A stretch of DNA of 64,000 nucleotides. Origin: Ornithinimicrobium sp. INDO-MA30-4 (GTDB lineage: Bacteria; Actinomycetota; Actinomycetes; Actinomycetales; Dermatophilaceae). Shown here piece by piece: positions 32,641 through 41,891 of the stretch. The notes beneath the pieces are model-generated. The model was not told where the DNA came from, did no database searches, and saw nothing but the letters and a program-made list of their open reading frames with translations. The stretch is from contig NZ_CP091056.1 in assembly GCF_021535045.1 (NCBI RefSeq), forward strand, positions 806,001-870,000, written 5' to 3'. Position 1 is the stretch's first letter. Every line of letters begins with the position of its first letter. A program made the position numbers and the translations under genes.

Positions 32641-32830
32641 TTGCCGTGGACGTTCGGGTTTGGTGATGGAACCGGTCACCACCGGCTGGGTTCTGGGTCC
32701 GCTGCGTCGAGGCGGGGTGTTTGGCGAGCCAGCGACGGCTCGGCTCCCCCGTCAGGACCGCAGCTAGCTTTCGCAGTGAGGCTACTTCTGCATGGCCGCG
32801 GTGCAGGTGAGAGATAGCACACCGTCTGAA

Positions 32831-33624
32831 TCAGCCCACCTTGAGCTCTTCCGCTGCGCTAATCAGTGCGTCCAAACGGTCCTCCCAACCAACAAGCTTT
32901 GCCGGGCGGGCGTTCTTCAAGACCGTCGCCTTCCGGGATGGGTGCATTACCTCATTGCGGAAGTCGCCCAGGCCCTTTGTTGCTTTCCGGAAGGAATGGC
33001 CCTTGTCCCGGAGTAGCTTCTTGTATGGCCCGACAGATGAGCAGAGGGCCAAAATATCGGTCAGGCTAGTACAGGAGATGTAGTCGATGAACTTGTCCTT
33101 GGACTGAAGGTCTTGAGCGACTTTCAAACAGCTCTCACGACGCGGCTCCGACAGAAACCCGATCGCGGCACTCTGGTCCGAGTATGTCTCCCGCAGGTAA
33201 CTGCTCAGAAGCCCTTCCAGGTAGGCAATCCGCAGGTAAAGTGAGTTTTGACCGCAACGGCACCGACATCTGCAGCCGTCACGAATCCCGCCATGTCTGG
33301 GCCGTCCACGGTGAAGACAAAAGGCTCCAGGCTCAGCCGCCGCATCAAGGCAGAGAGGGACGTTTCGCTGGAGACCACGTGTCTTGCTTCAATCGGCCGC
33401 ATCTCCGACCCCACGGATACGCCAGGTAGACGCTCATCGGTGGCCTCAAAATGCCAATCGGCACCTTGCCCTCCATGACCGGTGCCGCGTCAAAATCTCT
33501 TCGCCAGGGCTGCATCGCTAATGCCCGCATCGTCGTCGGGCGTTAGCACGAATGCAGAGGAGAGACGCAAACTGAGGTGACGAGTTCGTATGGCGGCTGA
33601 TATGTCAGGCATCACGGCGGTCAT
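32831..33624 (-). CDS. CBS-pair protein with C-terminal HEPN-like domain
   Basis: About 264 residues after bridging gaps near 33500, 33410 and 33225. N-terminus MTAVMPDISAAIRTRHLSL; residues 50-130 look like two CBS modules (FDAAPVMEGKVPIGIL, and VVSSETSLSALMRRLSLEPF with GFVTAADV). The C-terminal part (KDKFIDYISCTSLTDILALC, KATKGLGDFRNEVMHPSRKA) carries the R-x4-H motif RNEVMH of HEPN ribonucleases. CBS modules usually bind adenine nucleotides, so a nucleotide-controlled RNase is a reasonable guess. The gene is alone in its direction inside the island. Confidence 0.65.
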
Positions 33625-33669
33625 CCGTCGATTTTGACACGGCACTTTCTCAGCTAGAAATAGAGGAGC

Positions 33670-33699
33670 CCGCTACGGGCTCCACGGGGCCCGTAGCGG
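33670..33699. terminator. Perfect 11-bp hairpin
   Basis: CCGCTACGGGC pairs with GCCCGTAGCGG around an eight-base loop in the 221-bp gap between the divergent CBS-HEPN and DUF262 genes. No T run follows. Its role is unclear; it might be regulatory rather than a terminator. Confidence 0.45.
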
Positions 33700-33845
33700 T
33701 ACCGCGGAACTTGCCTTCGCCGTCACGCGAGCGAGTCGAGCGCGGCTCAGGTGATCAGATGCGCTTGATCACGTGATAAACACATGATGAACAGAATTCG
33801 CTGCGCCGGGTTTCCCGGTCACACCTAGCATCCGGAGAACACACA

Positions 33846-35675
33846 ATGGGCTTTCAGACGCCGCTGTACCAATTGAGTGACTATCTGCGAAAAACGACCA
33901 CTGGCAAGATTCAGCTCCCTGATTTCCAGCGCGGGTACAAGTGGGAGGACGAGCGGATCCGGCAGCTTCTCGTAACAATCTTGCGGGGTCACCCGCTTGG
34001 CGTTTTGATGCTACTAAAAGGCGGAAACGACCAGATTCGATTCAAACCTAGGGCAATCGAGGGCGCAGGCGTCCCCAATGGAGCCGTGCCCGACTCTCTC
34101 CTTCTCGATGGTCAGCAACGCCTGACTTCCCTGACTCAGTCCTTACCGGCGATGGCTTAGTCCACACCATGGACAGCCGGGGAAAACTCATGACAAGGCG
34201 TTACTACATCGATATGGCGCTAGCCGTGCAGGGAGAGGACCGAATCGACGACGCTGTGGTCTCCATTCCAGGTGATGGCTACGTGCGCTCGAACTTCGGA
34301 AAAGGTGTGGTCAGGGACCTGACTACTCCGGTTAAGGAGCGCGCGGAGGGCCTATTCCCAGTGAGCCTGCTGTTCGGCGACCACGTCATGTCTTGGCTAT
34401 TCGACTTCCCAGATCGCGCACTAGCAAGTGAGTTCAATGCGGCTGTAGTGGTTCCTGTCCGGTCCTACAACATTCCCGCAATTGAGCTCGATAGGGACTC
34501 AACAAAGAGTGCGGTGGCCACCGTGTTCGAAAAAGTCAACACTGGGGGCTTGCCCTAAATGTGTTCGAACTCCTCACAGCAACATTTGCCGGGGACAAGT
34601 CCTACTTCGACCAGCACGCGACGGATTTCAGGCTCAATGAGGATTGGAAGGAAACACAGCAACAGTTCTCTGGATATCCCAGCCTAAATGGTCTTGAGAG
34701 CACAGATTTTCTTCAGGCGGTCACCCTCCTGGCCACGCGCAAGCGGAATATGGCGCACTCGGGTTCGCGGCCTCCTGCTGTAAGCGCCAAGCGCGAGGAC
34801 ATTCTCAAACTTAGCCTGGACGACTACCTAGAGTGGGTTGACCCAGTTCGCCTCGCCTTCAAATGGGCAGCAGACTTTCTCGCGGACCGGCATATTTTTG
34901 ACACTCGATTTCTTCCGTACCCTAAGCAGGTCGTTCCGCTCGCCGCAATCAGAGCCGTGATGGGTGATGCCGCTGACTTGCTGGGCCCGAGGAAGAACCT
35001 CGTTCGGTGGTACTGGTGCGGCATTCTCGGCGAACTGTACGGCAGCGCCATTGAAACTCGCTTCGTACGGGACCTGGAGCAAGTGCCCGACTGGTCGCTG
35101 GACAAGCCCCGAGCCACCACGCCCAATACCGTCAACGACGCGACGTTCGTTGAGTCGCGACTTCACTCCTGCGCACCCGCAATGCTGCGGCCTACAAGGG
35201 TATCTATGCACTCTTGCTGAGCAATCGGGCACGGGATTGGATGGAAGACAAGGCACTTGACCAGGTCCAATACGTGAACATGGCCGTTGATATTCACCAT
35301 ATTTTTCCAAAGAAGTGGTGCTTAGACAACAACATTGACATAGAGCGACGGGAGAGCATCGTGAACAAGACTGCCATTTCAGCGAAGACGAATCGCACCA
35401 TCGGAGGCGCCGCGCCTTCGTCATATCTAGTGGCCATTCAAAACAGGGCGCAGATCGCATCGGCCCAACTAGACGACCTCCTCGAGGCTCACTTAGTGTC
35501 GGCCGAAGACCTGAGAAACGATCAATTTGATGTATTTTTTGCTCGACGACGGGAGAATCTCTGCGTCCTCATCGAGTCAGCGATGGGCAAGTCAGTGCCT
35601 CGCGACGTTGAGGATGGGCACGGCGAAGAGGACTCTGCTCAGTTCGGCGAGTGGGAGATTGAAGAGGGCGACTAA
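33846..35675 (+). CDS. DUF262 / HNH (DUF1524-like) protein, GmrSD-type restriction nuclease
   Basis: About 608 residues; gaps near 34150, 34556 and 35170 split the frame. The N-terminal DUF262 domain has LPDFQRGYKWEDERIRQLL and the NTP-linked motif LLDGQQRLTSL. The C-terminus has a beta-beta-alpha-metal nuclease pattern: VDIHHIFPKKW then VNKTAISAKTNRTIGG and PSSYL. This combination is that of GmrSD/BrxU type IV restriction enzymes, which cut modified phage DNA using NTP. GGAGAA lies 6-7 bases before the ATG. The C-terminal tail is acidic. Confidence 0.82.
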
Positions 35676-35717
35676 GGCGTCCCTAGTGGACACCAGCCGC
35701 TAGAAGGGCAGTGCCTC

Positions 35718-35749
35718 CGGCCGCCTCAGTTGAGCAACTGAGGCGGCCG
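35718..35749. terminator. Perfect 14-bp hairpin terminator between convergent genes
   Basis: CGGCCGCCTCAGTT pairs with AACTGAGGCGGCCG around a GAGC loop. It follows the DUF262 gene and faces the hsdR relic. Confidence 0.75.
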
Positions 35750-35758
35750 TGCTCACTC

Positions 35759-36490
35759 TTAATGTCGGTAGGGGATGTTGGGGCGCCAATGATGGTCAGC
35801 CCGTGGCTGGCCAGCCTCACCAGCGAACAGTTCCGCCTGTTCCAGCACCAGCTCGATAGCCTTAGCTTCAGCGTCCGGCGGATAGTCGTACCGAGCCAAG
35901 ATCCGTCGCACCTTGGACCGCATCGCCGCTAGGACCGAGTCTTTAACGTTCCAATCGATCGTGGCTGATTCCCTGATTGATTTCACGAGGTCTCTGGCGA
36001 TGGCCTTGAGCGTCTCATCCCCGAGTTCTAGCACGGCGGAGTCGTTCTGGAACACGGCGTCGTAGAACGCAACTTCATCATCGCGAAGGCCGAGTTCTTC
36101 GTGCCGCTGCTGTGCGTCGCGCATCTCCTTGGCGAGCTTGACCAGTTCAGCGATGATCTCAGCGGTCGACAGGGAGCGGTTGGTGTACCGGTTGACTGCT
36201 TCATCGAGCATTTCGGAGAATTTGCGTCCCTGCACGATGTTCTTGCGCTAAACTGTGCGGATCTGATCGTTCAGGAGCCGGCGGAGCATTCCCATCTGAA
36301 GATTCGGCTTGTCCTTGGTGGCTAGGGAGTCCAGGAACTGATCGCTCAGAATTGAGAGTTCCGGGGTCTCGACACCAGCCAACTGATACACGTCAACGAC
36401 TTGGTCAGCCACAACCGCTTCATTGAGGAGTTGCGCTAACGCACTCTCGATCTCTACTGCGCCTGAACCGCCCCGGCCGGAATCGGGGTT
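35759..36490 (-). pseudogene. C-terminal relic of type I restriction subunit HsdR
   Basis: AGVETPELSILSDQFLDSL, NLQMGMLRRLLNDQIRTV, then FSEMLDEAVNRYTNRSLSTA and LGLRDDEVAFYDAVFQNDSA and ATIDWNVKDSVLAAMRSKVR match the HsdR C-terminal region (DUF3387). The helicase and nuclease domains are missing, an in-frame TAG lies at 36248-36250, and the 5' cut coincides with the start of the second malate-synthase relic. No hsdM or hsdS is in the window. Confidence 0.82.
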
Positions 36491-36496
36491 CCGACC

Positions 36497-37246
36497 ACGT
36501 GCTGCCTGATCGTGACCCCTTCACGATGTCCACCCGGTTTCTGCGGGCTTACACCGAGGTGCTGGTGCACACCTGCCGACGCCGCGAAGCCCAGGCGATC
36601 GGTGGTCCCGTTGCCGAAGTGCCTAGTGGTCTGCACGACGACCCCAGCACTCGGGCGCAGAAGCGGGTCAGTCGCGATAAGGCTCGAGAGGCGCGCGAAG
36701 GTTTTGGCGGAGCCTGGGTGTTGCATCCCGCGCTGGTCCCGGTGGCCCGAGCAGCGTTTAGCGAGGTCGCCCGCGCGGTCAGGCCAACAACCACCGCTCC
36801 GATCCCGCAGATGCGGATGACCGACACCACCTCACTGGCGGGCAACCCGACGCTATCCGGTCTGCGCAGAAACATCAGGGTGTCGTTGCGCTACCTCACC
36901 GCTTGGTTTGGCGGGCAGGCTGCCGTGGTGATCGATGGCCACGTGGAGGATATCGGCACCGTCGAGCTCGCCCGCCTCCAGATCTGGCGGTGGTCTCATC
37001 ACGAAGTGTTGCTCGCGGAAAGGCTCACTGTCTCCCAGCGTTTAGTCGACCGCCTAATGATAGAAGAGATCGCGATGTTGCGAAGGCGACTGCCTGGTGC
37101 TCAGGCTCGTGTCGAGATGGCCGAACAGGTCCTGAGCGAGGCCATCGGAGCGGGCGAACCGCCGGCGTTCCTATCGAACATGGCGTATGCAGCCCTGGTG
37201 CGTGATCGGGCTGATCCAGTGGCAGATCAGTCCGCTGCGCAATCGG
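36497..37246 (+). pseudogene. Malate synthase relic, copy B
   Basis: Begins abruptly at VLPDRDPFTMSTRFLRAYTE, then VLVHTCRRREAQAIGGPVAE, FGGAWVLHPALVPVARAAF and TLSGLRRNIRVSLRYLTAW. It aligns throughout with copy A at 31515 but keeps the segment copy A has lost and lacks everything upstream. The stop of copy A is replaced by a sense codon, so the frame runs on. Non-functional. Confidence 0.8.
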
Positions 37247-37378
37247 AGCGGTCTCGGGGCGGGACAGTTAGGTGTTCCGCCCCGAGCCAGACAACCAGGT
37301 GCTTGGTACGAATCGGGAAGCCATTGGCTGCGTTGGGTCGGTGCGGCGTTCTACGGCCATTCTGGATCGCGTCGCGCC
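37247..37378 (-). pseudogene. Fragment of the unidentified gene, copy B
   Basis: DAIQNGRRTPHRPNAANGF and PIRTKHLVVW parallel DAIHQGRKMPYRPNAANGF and LIRSNDLVVW of copy A. It is cut exactly where the next gene ends (37379). Confidence 0.5.
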
Positions 37379-38487
37379 TTACGACACTCGCAACTTGTCC
37401 GTATAGAACGAATGTTCGCCGGTTTCGTCGCGCCAGTAGACCAAGGTTGGCAATTGATCCGCACTAGCTTGAGGCTGATTTAGGTCAGCGAGAGTGCGCT
37501 CTGCTGAGTCGATGAAAGAACCGAAGTTCTCCATAATCTCCTTTTCGCTCTCCAGCGTCGCTGTGTATGCATCCTTCAGTTCTAGGAGCTGCTGGTGTGT
37601 TGCTGCACCTCCGCCTCCTGCGAACTTCGGAATCGCCGCCTTCGCCCAGTGCATGTCGCTAAGCTGCTCCTCGCGCTGCGTAATCGCCTCGCGCAGTTTG
37701 GCGGACCTGTTGCTCGCTTCGTGCCAAAATCAACATCGGCCGAGATCTCGTCCTTCAATCGCTGAACCGAGGTGGCCACAGACTTGGGGTTCTCCTGCAT
37801 GTCTACGCAGACCCGCAAGTAAGCAATGCGAAGGCCCAAGAACGAGGCAAGCAACGAGCTGTGCACGTCGTAGTTGGCCCGCCGTACATCACTGATGACA
37901 TCGACTGAACCAACAGCGTGAGCATCTACCAAGAATCGAAACCGTTCTGCAAGACGTCGAACCTCTCGCTCGGCCAATGCCAAGCGCACCAGCATGTCGT
38001 TCGAGAATTCTCCAGCTTCTTGGTACTGCTGGTAGACCTCATCAACAATTCGCGAGCCTGCCAACAACTCACCCGCGTGTGTTGCTTCGTTCCTGGCGAT
38101 GGCGGTATCAACGGCGTCCTTAACGGCATCCAGCTTCTGATCCACTTGCTTGAATTGATGCAGAGTCACAGCAGTGCCTAGCGCCTGAATCGCCAGAATG
38201 GGAGCCACGACGGACATCGAACTCGCGACGGGGATGAAGGCTGCCTGTCCAACAATCCCTCCGACCCCCATCACTGCGCTTCCAACCCCCGCGCCTAGGG
38301 GCATCAGGGTCGCTGGATTAGCAGTGGCCATAAACAGCGTCGACGAAAGCGCCGCTGACAGAGCTCCTGCTCCGAGAGCGGCACCACCAACAACCATGGA
38401 CAAGGCAGTTTGCGACGAGAGTGATTTTGCATCAGATGCATAGTTTCCCGTCGCAAGGTAGTTGCTCTGGAGACTTGAAATCATCAC
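37379..38487 (-). CDS. Ala/Gly-rich hydrophobic protein with coiled coil, putative membrane effector
   Basis: About 367 residues after one gap near 37715. Residues 30-115 hold long hydrophobic Gly/Ala-rich segments (LSMVVGGAALGAGALSAALS, VGSAVMGVGGIVGQAAFIPV, VVAPILAIQALGTAV). A helical stretch follows (FKQVDQKLDAVKDAVDTAIA, EVRRLAERFRFLVDAH), then a soluble C-terminus (MENFGSFIDSAERTLADLNQ). No family recognised. Such layouts occur in pore-forming or membrane-damaging effectors, which is inference. The GTG/ATG start overlaps the stop of a 35-codon ORF. Confidence 0.7.
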
Positions 38488-38591
38488 CTCACGCAGGGCT
38501 CCTGGAACTCGAAGACCGCCATCTCAGACCCGTCGGTGTCAAAGCGCCTGACTGTGACCTCTTCAGGCACAGACGATTCTTGACTTGTCAC
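38484..38591 (-). CDS. 35-residue acidic small ORF
   Basis: GTG start with GGAG eight bases upstream; sequence begins MTSQESSVPEEVTVRRFDTD and ends AVFEFQEPCVR. Its TGA overlaps the GTG-ATG of the hydrophobic protein, so the two are likely translationally coupled. Short and acidic, it could be an antitoxin-like or leader peptide. No homology is claimed. Confidence 0.5.
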   Translation of the reverse strand: MTSQESSVPEEVTVRRFDTDGSEMAVFEFQEPCVR

Positions 38592-38724
38592 TTCAAATTC
38601 TCCAGACCGTTGATTCGCTGTGTTGGTGCAATCTACCCAAGTGCTGTGAAGACGGCTCGTCAAACCCGCACGTTCAGTAGGTTTCCTCGATTTGTCGTTG
38701 CCATCGTCGCGACAACTCAGGACG

Positions 38725-40020
38725 TCACTGCGCGTAAAGCTTGCGGAGCGACGAGAGCCGGAGCCTGATGTCGTTACTGCCGACTTTGGCAAGGTTTAAC
38801 GGAGGATCCAGCTCGATGAGTATTTTCGTCTCTAGGTCACCCAGTGTGTCTGCGTCAGCCACTGGTAGCGCCACAACGCGCAAATGAGTCTTCATCCACG
38901 AAGTCACCTGACCCTCGTCGATGGCGGGCCAATCGTGAGTTTGAGAGAGGATTGACCCCAGGCTGAGCCGGAGAGTTGACAGTCGGTGGGTCTTGCCGAG
39001 GTGCATCGTGGCGATTCTGCTCCAGAGCGTGTTCTTTGATGTGGAACCACCCGTGCGGGTCGCGCCCGCAAGGCCCGCGTAGATGAGTCCTGGTTCGATC
39101 GGATAGCCAAGACCGGCAGATAAGTCACGCGCACCCGCTCTGTCGACCCAGAAGTTGTACATCCCTGCGGAGCGGAAAACGGCACCCCGTGCGGCGATGA
39201 AATCCGGCACCGACATGGCGAGTTCCTGATCGCGGAGTTGGGCAATCATTGTTTCGACAGACGAGTCGAGTCCACCAGTGCGCTCGTTGTACCAAGCGAG
39301 TCGGCGTCCGAGCGATAGGCCGTGAAGTTGATCAACCACGCTAGCCCCGGCAGTCTCCAGTGAAGCGCCAACGGAATCTACATAGTTCGCTCCAGCGTGC
39401 AGGTCAAAGGTCACCCCGGTCACCGGTCCGACGGCGGATTCAAGTTGGCGCACAACCTTCTGGCCCCACGCAGTTTGATATTTGCTGGAGGTTTCCGGAA
39501 GGTATTTTTCATACGGCTCGACCCATTCGTCGGGCCGGACAAGCCCGTGCTCGGCGGACAGGATGAACCACGGCAGGCCTGTTGACTCCGCATAGGTCCG
39601 CATTTTGCTGAAGTAGGACGAGACATATAGGTCTTTCGCCTGAGCGCCTTCGGCTCTCTTGGATTTCACACAACTGATGAGCACTACATCCGCTCTTGAT
39701 GCCGCGTGCACTTGGTGAGCAGACAATCTTGCCGCTTTCGGCACTGGCTTCGGCTTGCCAGGGGCGGCAATGGACTGAGCACCCTTGCCGAGCGGAAAGC
39801 CGAGACTGCCGAGGTGACGCCGTGCCGTCTGGGAAGTGAAGTCACTGGCTGACACCCCTATAGCCAGACTGAACGCCTGCTTGACCGGCCATCTCTGCCC
39901 AATAGCTTTAACCCAGTATTGGTAGATCCGGTCAGGTGTTTCTTGTGCAAGCCGCAGCTTCACATCGGCGGCAGACAAGACATACCCGTGGCCATTGATC
40001 GTGAACGAGATGGACTCCAT
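38725..40020 (-). CDS. DUF6884-like plus GIY-YIG-like protein
   Basis: 431 residues, intact, with no frame break. Residues 1-85: unknown helical domain. Residues 110-215: DUF6884/YaaA-like domain (VVLISCVKSKRAEGAQAKDL, WFILSAEHGLVRPDEWVEPY). Residues 290-380: GIY-YIG-like nuclease pattern, GLIYAGLAGATRTG followed by NTLWSRIATMHLG and STLRLSLGSIL. The second conserved Arg/His set fits a GIY-YIG fold, but the match is by eye. The products of the next two genes downstream may belong to the same system. Confidence 0.72.
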   Translation of the reverse strand: MESISFTINGHGYVLSAADVKLRLAQETPDRIYQYWVKAIGQRWPVKQAFSLAIGVSASDFTSQTARRHLGSLGFPLGKGAQSIAAPGKPKPVPKAARLSAHQVHAASRADVVLISCVKSKRAEGAQAKDLYVSSYFSKMRTYAESTGLPWFILSAEHGLVRPDEWVEPYEKYLPETSSKYQTAWGQKVVRQLESAVGPVTGVTFDLHAGANYVDSVGASLETAGASVVDQLHGLSLGRRLAWYNERTGGLDSSVETMIAQLRDQELAMSVPDFIAARGAVFRSAGMYNFWVDRAGARDLSAGLGYPIEPGLIYAGLAGATRTGGSTSKNTLWSRIATMHLGKTHRLSTLRLSLGSILSQTHDWPAIDEGQVTSWMKTHLRVVALPVADADTLGDLETKILIELDPPLNLAKVGSNDIRLRLSSLRKLYAQ

Positions 40021-40059
40021 GGACCGGCCTTTGAGCGTTGGATACTGGACACTGTCAAT

Positions 40060-40248
40060 CTATCCACGAGCACTGACACTCGCTGAGAATCGAACGCCCT
40101 TGCGGGGCAAGCGGGGTAGGCCTCGCGACCCAAGACGCTGGCGCGCGGCCGGTGGGCGGCAGAGTCCAAAGACCGAGATCCTGGACCGGCCCGACGCCCA
40201 AGCCAGCCGCCAGAGCCAGCAAGTCCTCGGTGGTCAAGTATCCAAGAA
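40060..40248 (-). pseudogene. Relic of Doc/Fic-type toxin (N-terminal part)
   Basis: YLTTEDLLALAAGLGVGPVQ then, after a shift, LDSAAHRPRASVLGREAYP is the start of actinobacterial Doc proteins. The catalytic HxFxxGNKR region is absent, so it is dead. Confidence 0.6.
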
Positions 40249-40410
40249 TCAGTGACCGAGCCGCTCGAGCAGATCGGCATACCGTTCATGACCGCGGGCG
40301 GACAACTCGCGGACGCGATCCTCGTGGCCACGACGCGCCGCGGCCCCTCGAATCGCACGCACAGTAGCCTTTTGTTTGCTTACGCCCTCAGCCTCGGCAA
40401 GGACCGCGTT
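40249..40410 (-). pseudogene. Relic of the antitoxin paired with Doc
   Basis: AVLAEAEGVSKQKATVRAIR then RVRELSARGHERYADLLERLG and a stop at 40249. It is the C-terminal part of an antitoxin seen upstream of Doc genes; the DNA-binding N-terminus is not readable. Toxin and antitoxin stop/start lie within a few bases. Confidence 0.5.
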
Positions 40411-40525
40411 GCACCAAGCCACTGCCGCCCTACTGTCGCAAAGCCCTTACCGACCTACCCCTTCGAACGGGGCGCACTGTGCTAGAAAGGAAATCGTCGT
40501 AGGGGTCGCCACCGGAAGGTCAGCC

Positions 40526-41668
40526 ATGGAACAGCACAAGGTCGGATTAGTCGCGACGTCGCGCAAAGAGAACGAGCACCGTCTGCCGATCCACCCGCTG
40601 CACCTGCATCGGATCCCAACAGAGCTGCGCGCGCAGCTCTGTCTGGAGACCGGGTACGGCGAGGCCTTTGGCTTCACTGACGAGCAGTTGGAGCCACAGG
40701 TCGCAGGGATGCTGCCGCGCGCTGAGCTGATCTCCTCCTGCGAGGTGGTGGTGCTGCCCAAGCCGACGGCCGCCGAGGTTGCCGAGTTGCCCGACGGGGC
40801 GGTCCTGTGGGGATGGCCGCACTGTGTCCAGGATCCAGTAATCACCCAGTTGGCAATCGACAAGAAGTTGACCCTGATCGCCTTCGAGGCGATGAACTAC
40901 TGGCACCGCGACGGCTCCTTCAACCTGCATGTACTGCACAAGAATAACGAGTTAGCTGGCTACGCCTCGGTGTTGCACGCGATGTCGTTGGTCGGGGCCA
41001 CCGGCGACTACGGACGCAGACGTACCGCCGCGGTGATCGGCTTTGGGGCCACGGCCCGTGGCGCGGTAACCGCACTGGCCGCCCTGGGCATCGGCCAAGT
41101 CGATGTGCTCACCCAGCGCGGCCGCACGGCGGTCGCTTCGCCCATTCACTCCGCCAACATCCGGCAGTTCGATCCCGGCGAGGACGGTCTCGGCGGGATG
41201 GTCGAGACCGAGAGGGACACCGAGCCGTTGCCGAGCTTCCTCGCCGAGCGCGACATCATCGTCAACTGCGTCCTCCAGGACCCCAACTCGCCGATGACTT
41301 TCATGGACGCGCAAGACCTGGCGACGCTGCGACCAGGAACACTGATCGTAGACGTCTCGTGCGACTTGGGGATGGGGTTCAGTTGGGCAAGGCCCACCTC
41401 CTTCGAGGACCCGATGTTCGAGGTCGGCGACCACGTCCGGTACTACGGGGTGGACCACAGCCCCTCCTACCTATGGGACTCGGCGACCTGGGAGGTCAGC
41501 GAAGCCCTGCTGCCCTACCTGGGCACGGTGCTCGGGGGCCCGGCCGCGTGGGAGGCCGACGAAACCATCCGCCGGGCCATCGAGATCCGTGACGGGAAAA
41601 TCATCAACCCGAGCATCTTGGCTTTCCAGTCCCGAGCGGCGGAGTATCCGCACCGCGCCACTACCTAA
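40526..41668 (+). CDS. N5-(carboxyethyl)ornithine synthase-like / alanine-dehydrogenase-family oxidoreductase
   Basis: 381 residues, intact. KVGLVATSRKENEHRLPIHP and GYGEAFGFTDEQL at the N-terminus, LWGWPHCVQDPVITQLAID, then the NAD(P) Rossmann motif VIGFGATARGAVTALAALG. This is the saccharopine/alanine dehydrogenase fold, and the wording is that of CEOS, which reductively joins pyruvate to ornithine. The substrate is not proven by sequence. GGAAGG lies upstream of the ATG. Confidence 0.8.
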   Translation: MEQHKVGLVATSRKENEHRLPIHPLHLHRIPTELRAQLCLETGYGEAFGFTDEQLEPQVAGMLPRAELISSCEVVVLPKPTAAEVAELPDGAVLWGWPHCVQDPVITQLAIDKKLTLIAFEAMNYWHRDGSFNLHVLHKNNELAGYASVLHAMSLVGATGDYGRRRTAAVIGFGATARGAVTALAALGIGQVDVLTQRGRTAVASPIHSANIRQFDPGEDGLGGMVETERDTEPLPSFLAERDIIVNCVLQDPNSPMTFMDAQDLATLRPGTLIVDVSCDLGMGFSWARPTSFEDPMFEVGDHVRYYGVDHSPSYLWDSATWEVSEALLPYLGTVLGGPAAWEADETIRRAIEIRDGKIINPSILAFQSRAAEYPHRATT

Positions 41669-41891
41669 TCGTGCGATACGACACTCCACCGAAGAGTCTC
41701 CGCCTTCGTTCATGGGTTGACCCCGCGGCCGGCCCAGGGACCTGACTGGTGGGGAGGGCCTTGTGCGTGACATAATTATCACTTATGCAGATGTCAATGT
41801 GTTGCACGGTTTCTGGTGGAGCCAGCGACGGCCTGCTCGCTCCCTCAGATGAGCCCTCGACGCCAAGCCAGGCCCCACTCAAGGAGAAGCG

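Noticed and set aside
36235..36490. A separate small gene upstream of the HsdR tail
   Set aside because: The translation continues the HsdR C-terminal pattern through an amber codon; it is the same relic.
40021..40525. An intact gene covering the whole gap
   Set aside because: No frame is open with a recognisable protein; only the shifted Doc and antitoxin pieces can be supported.
41669..41891. Promoter of the carbonic anhydrase with TTGTGC and TTATGC boxes
   Set aside because: The boxes are far from consensus and could be chance in an AT-richer patch.
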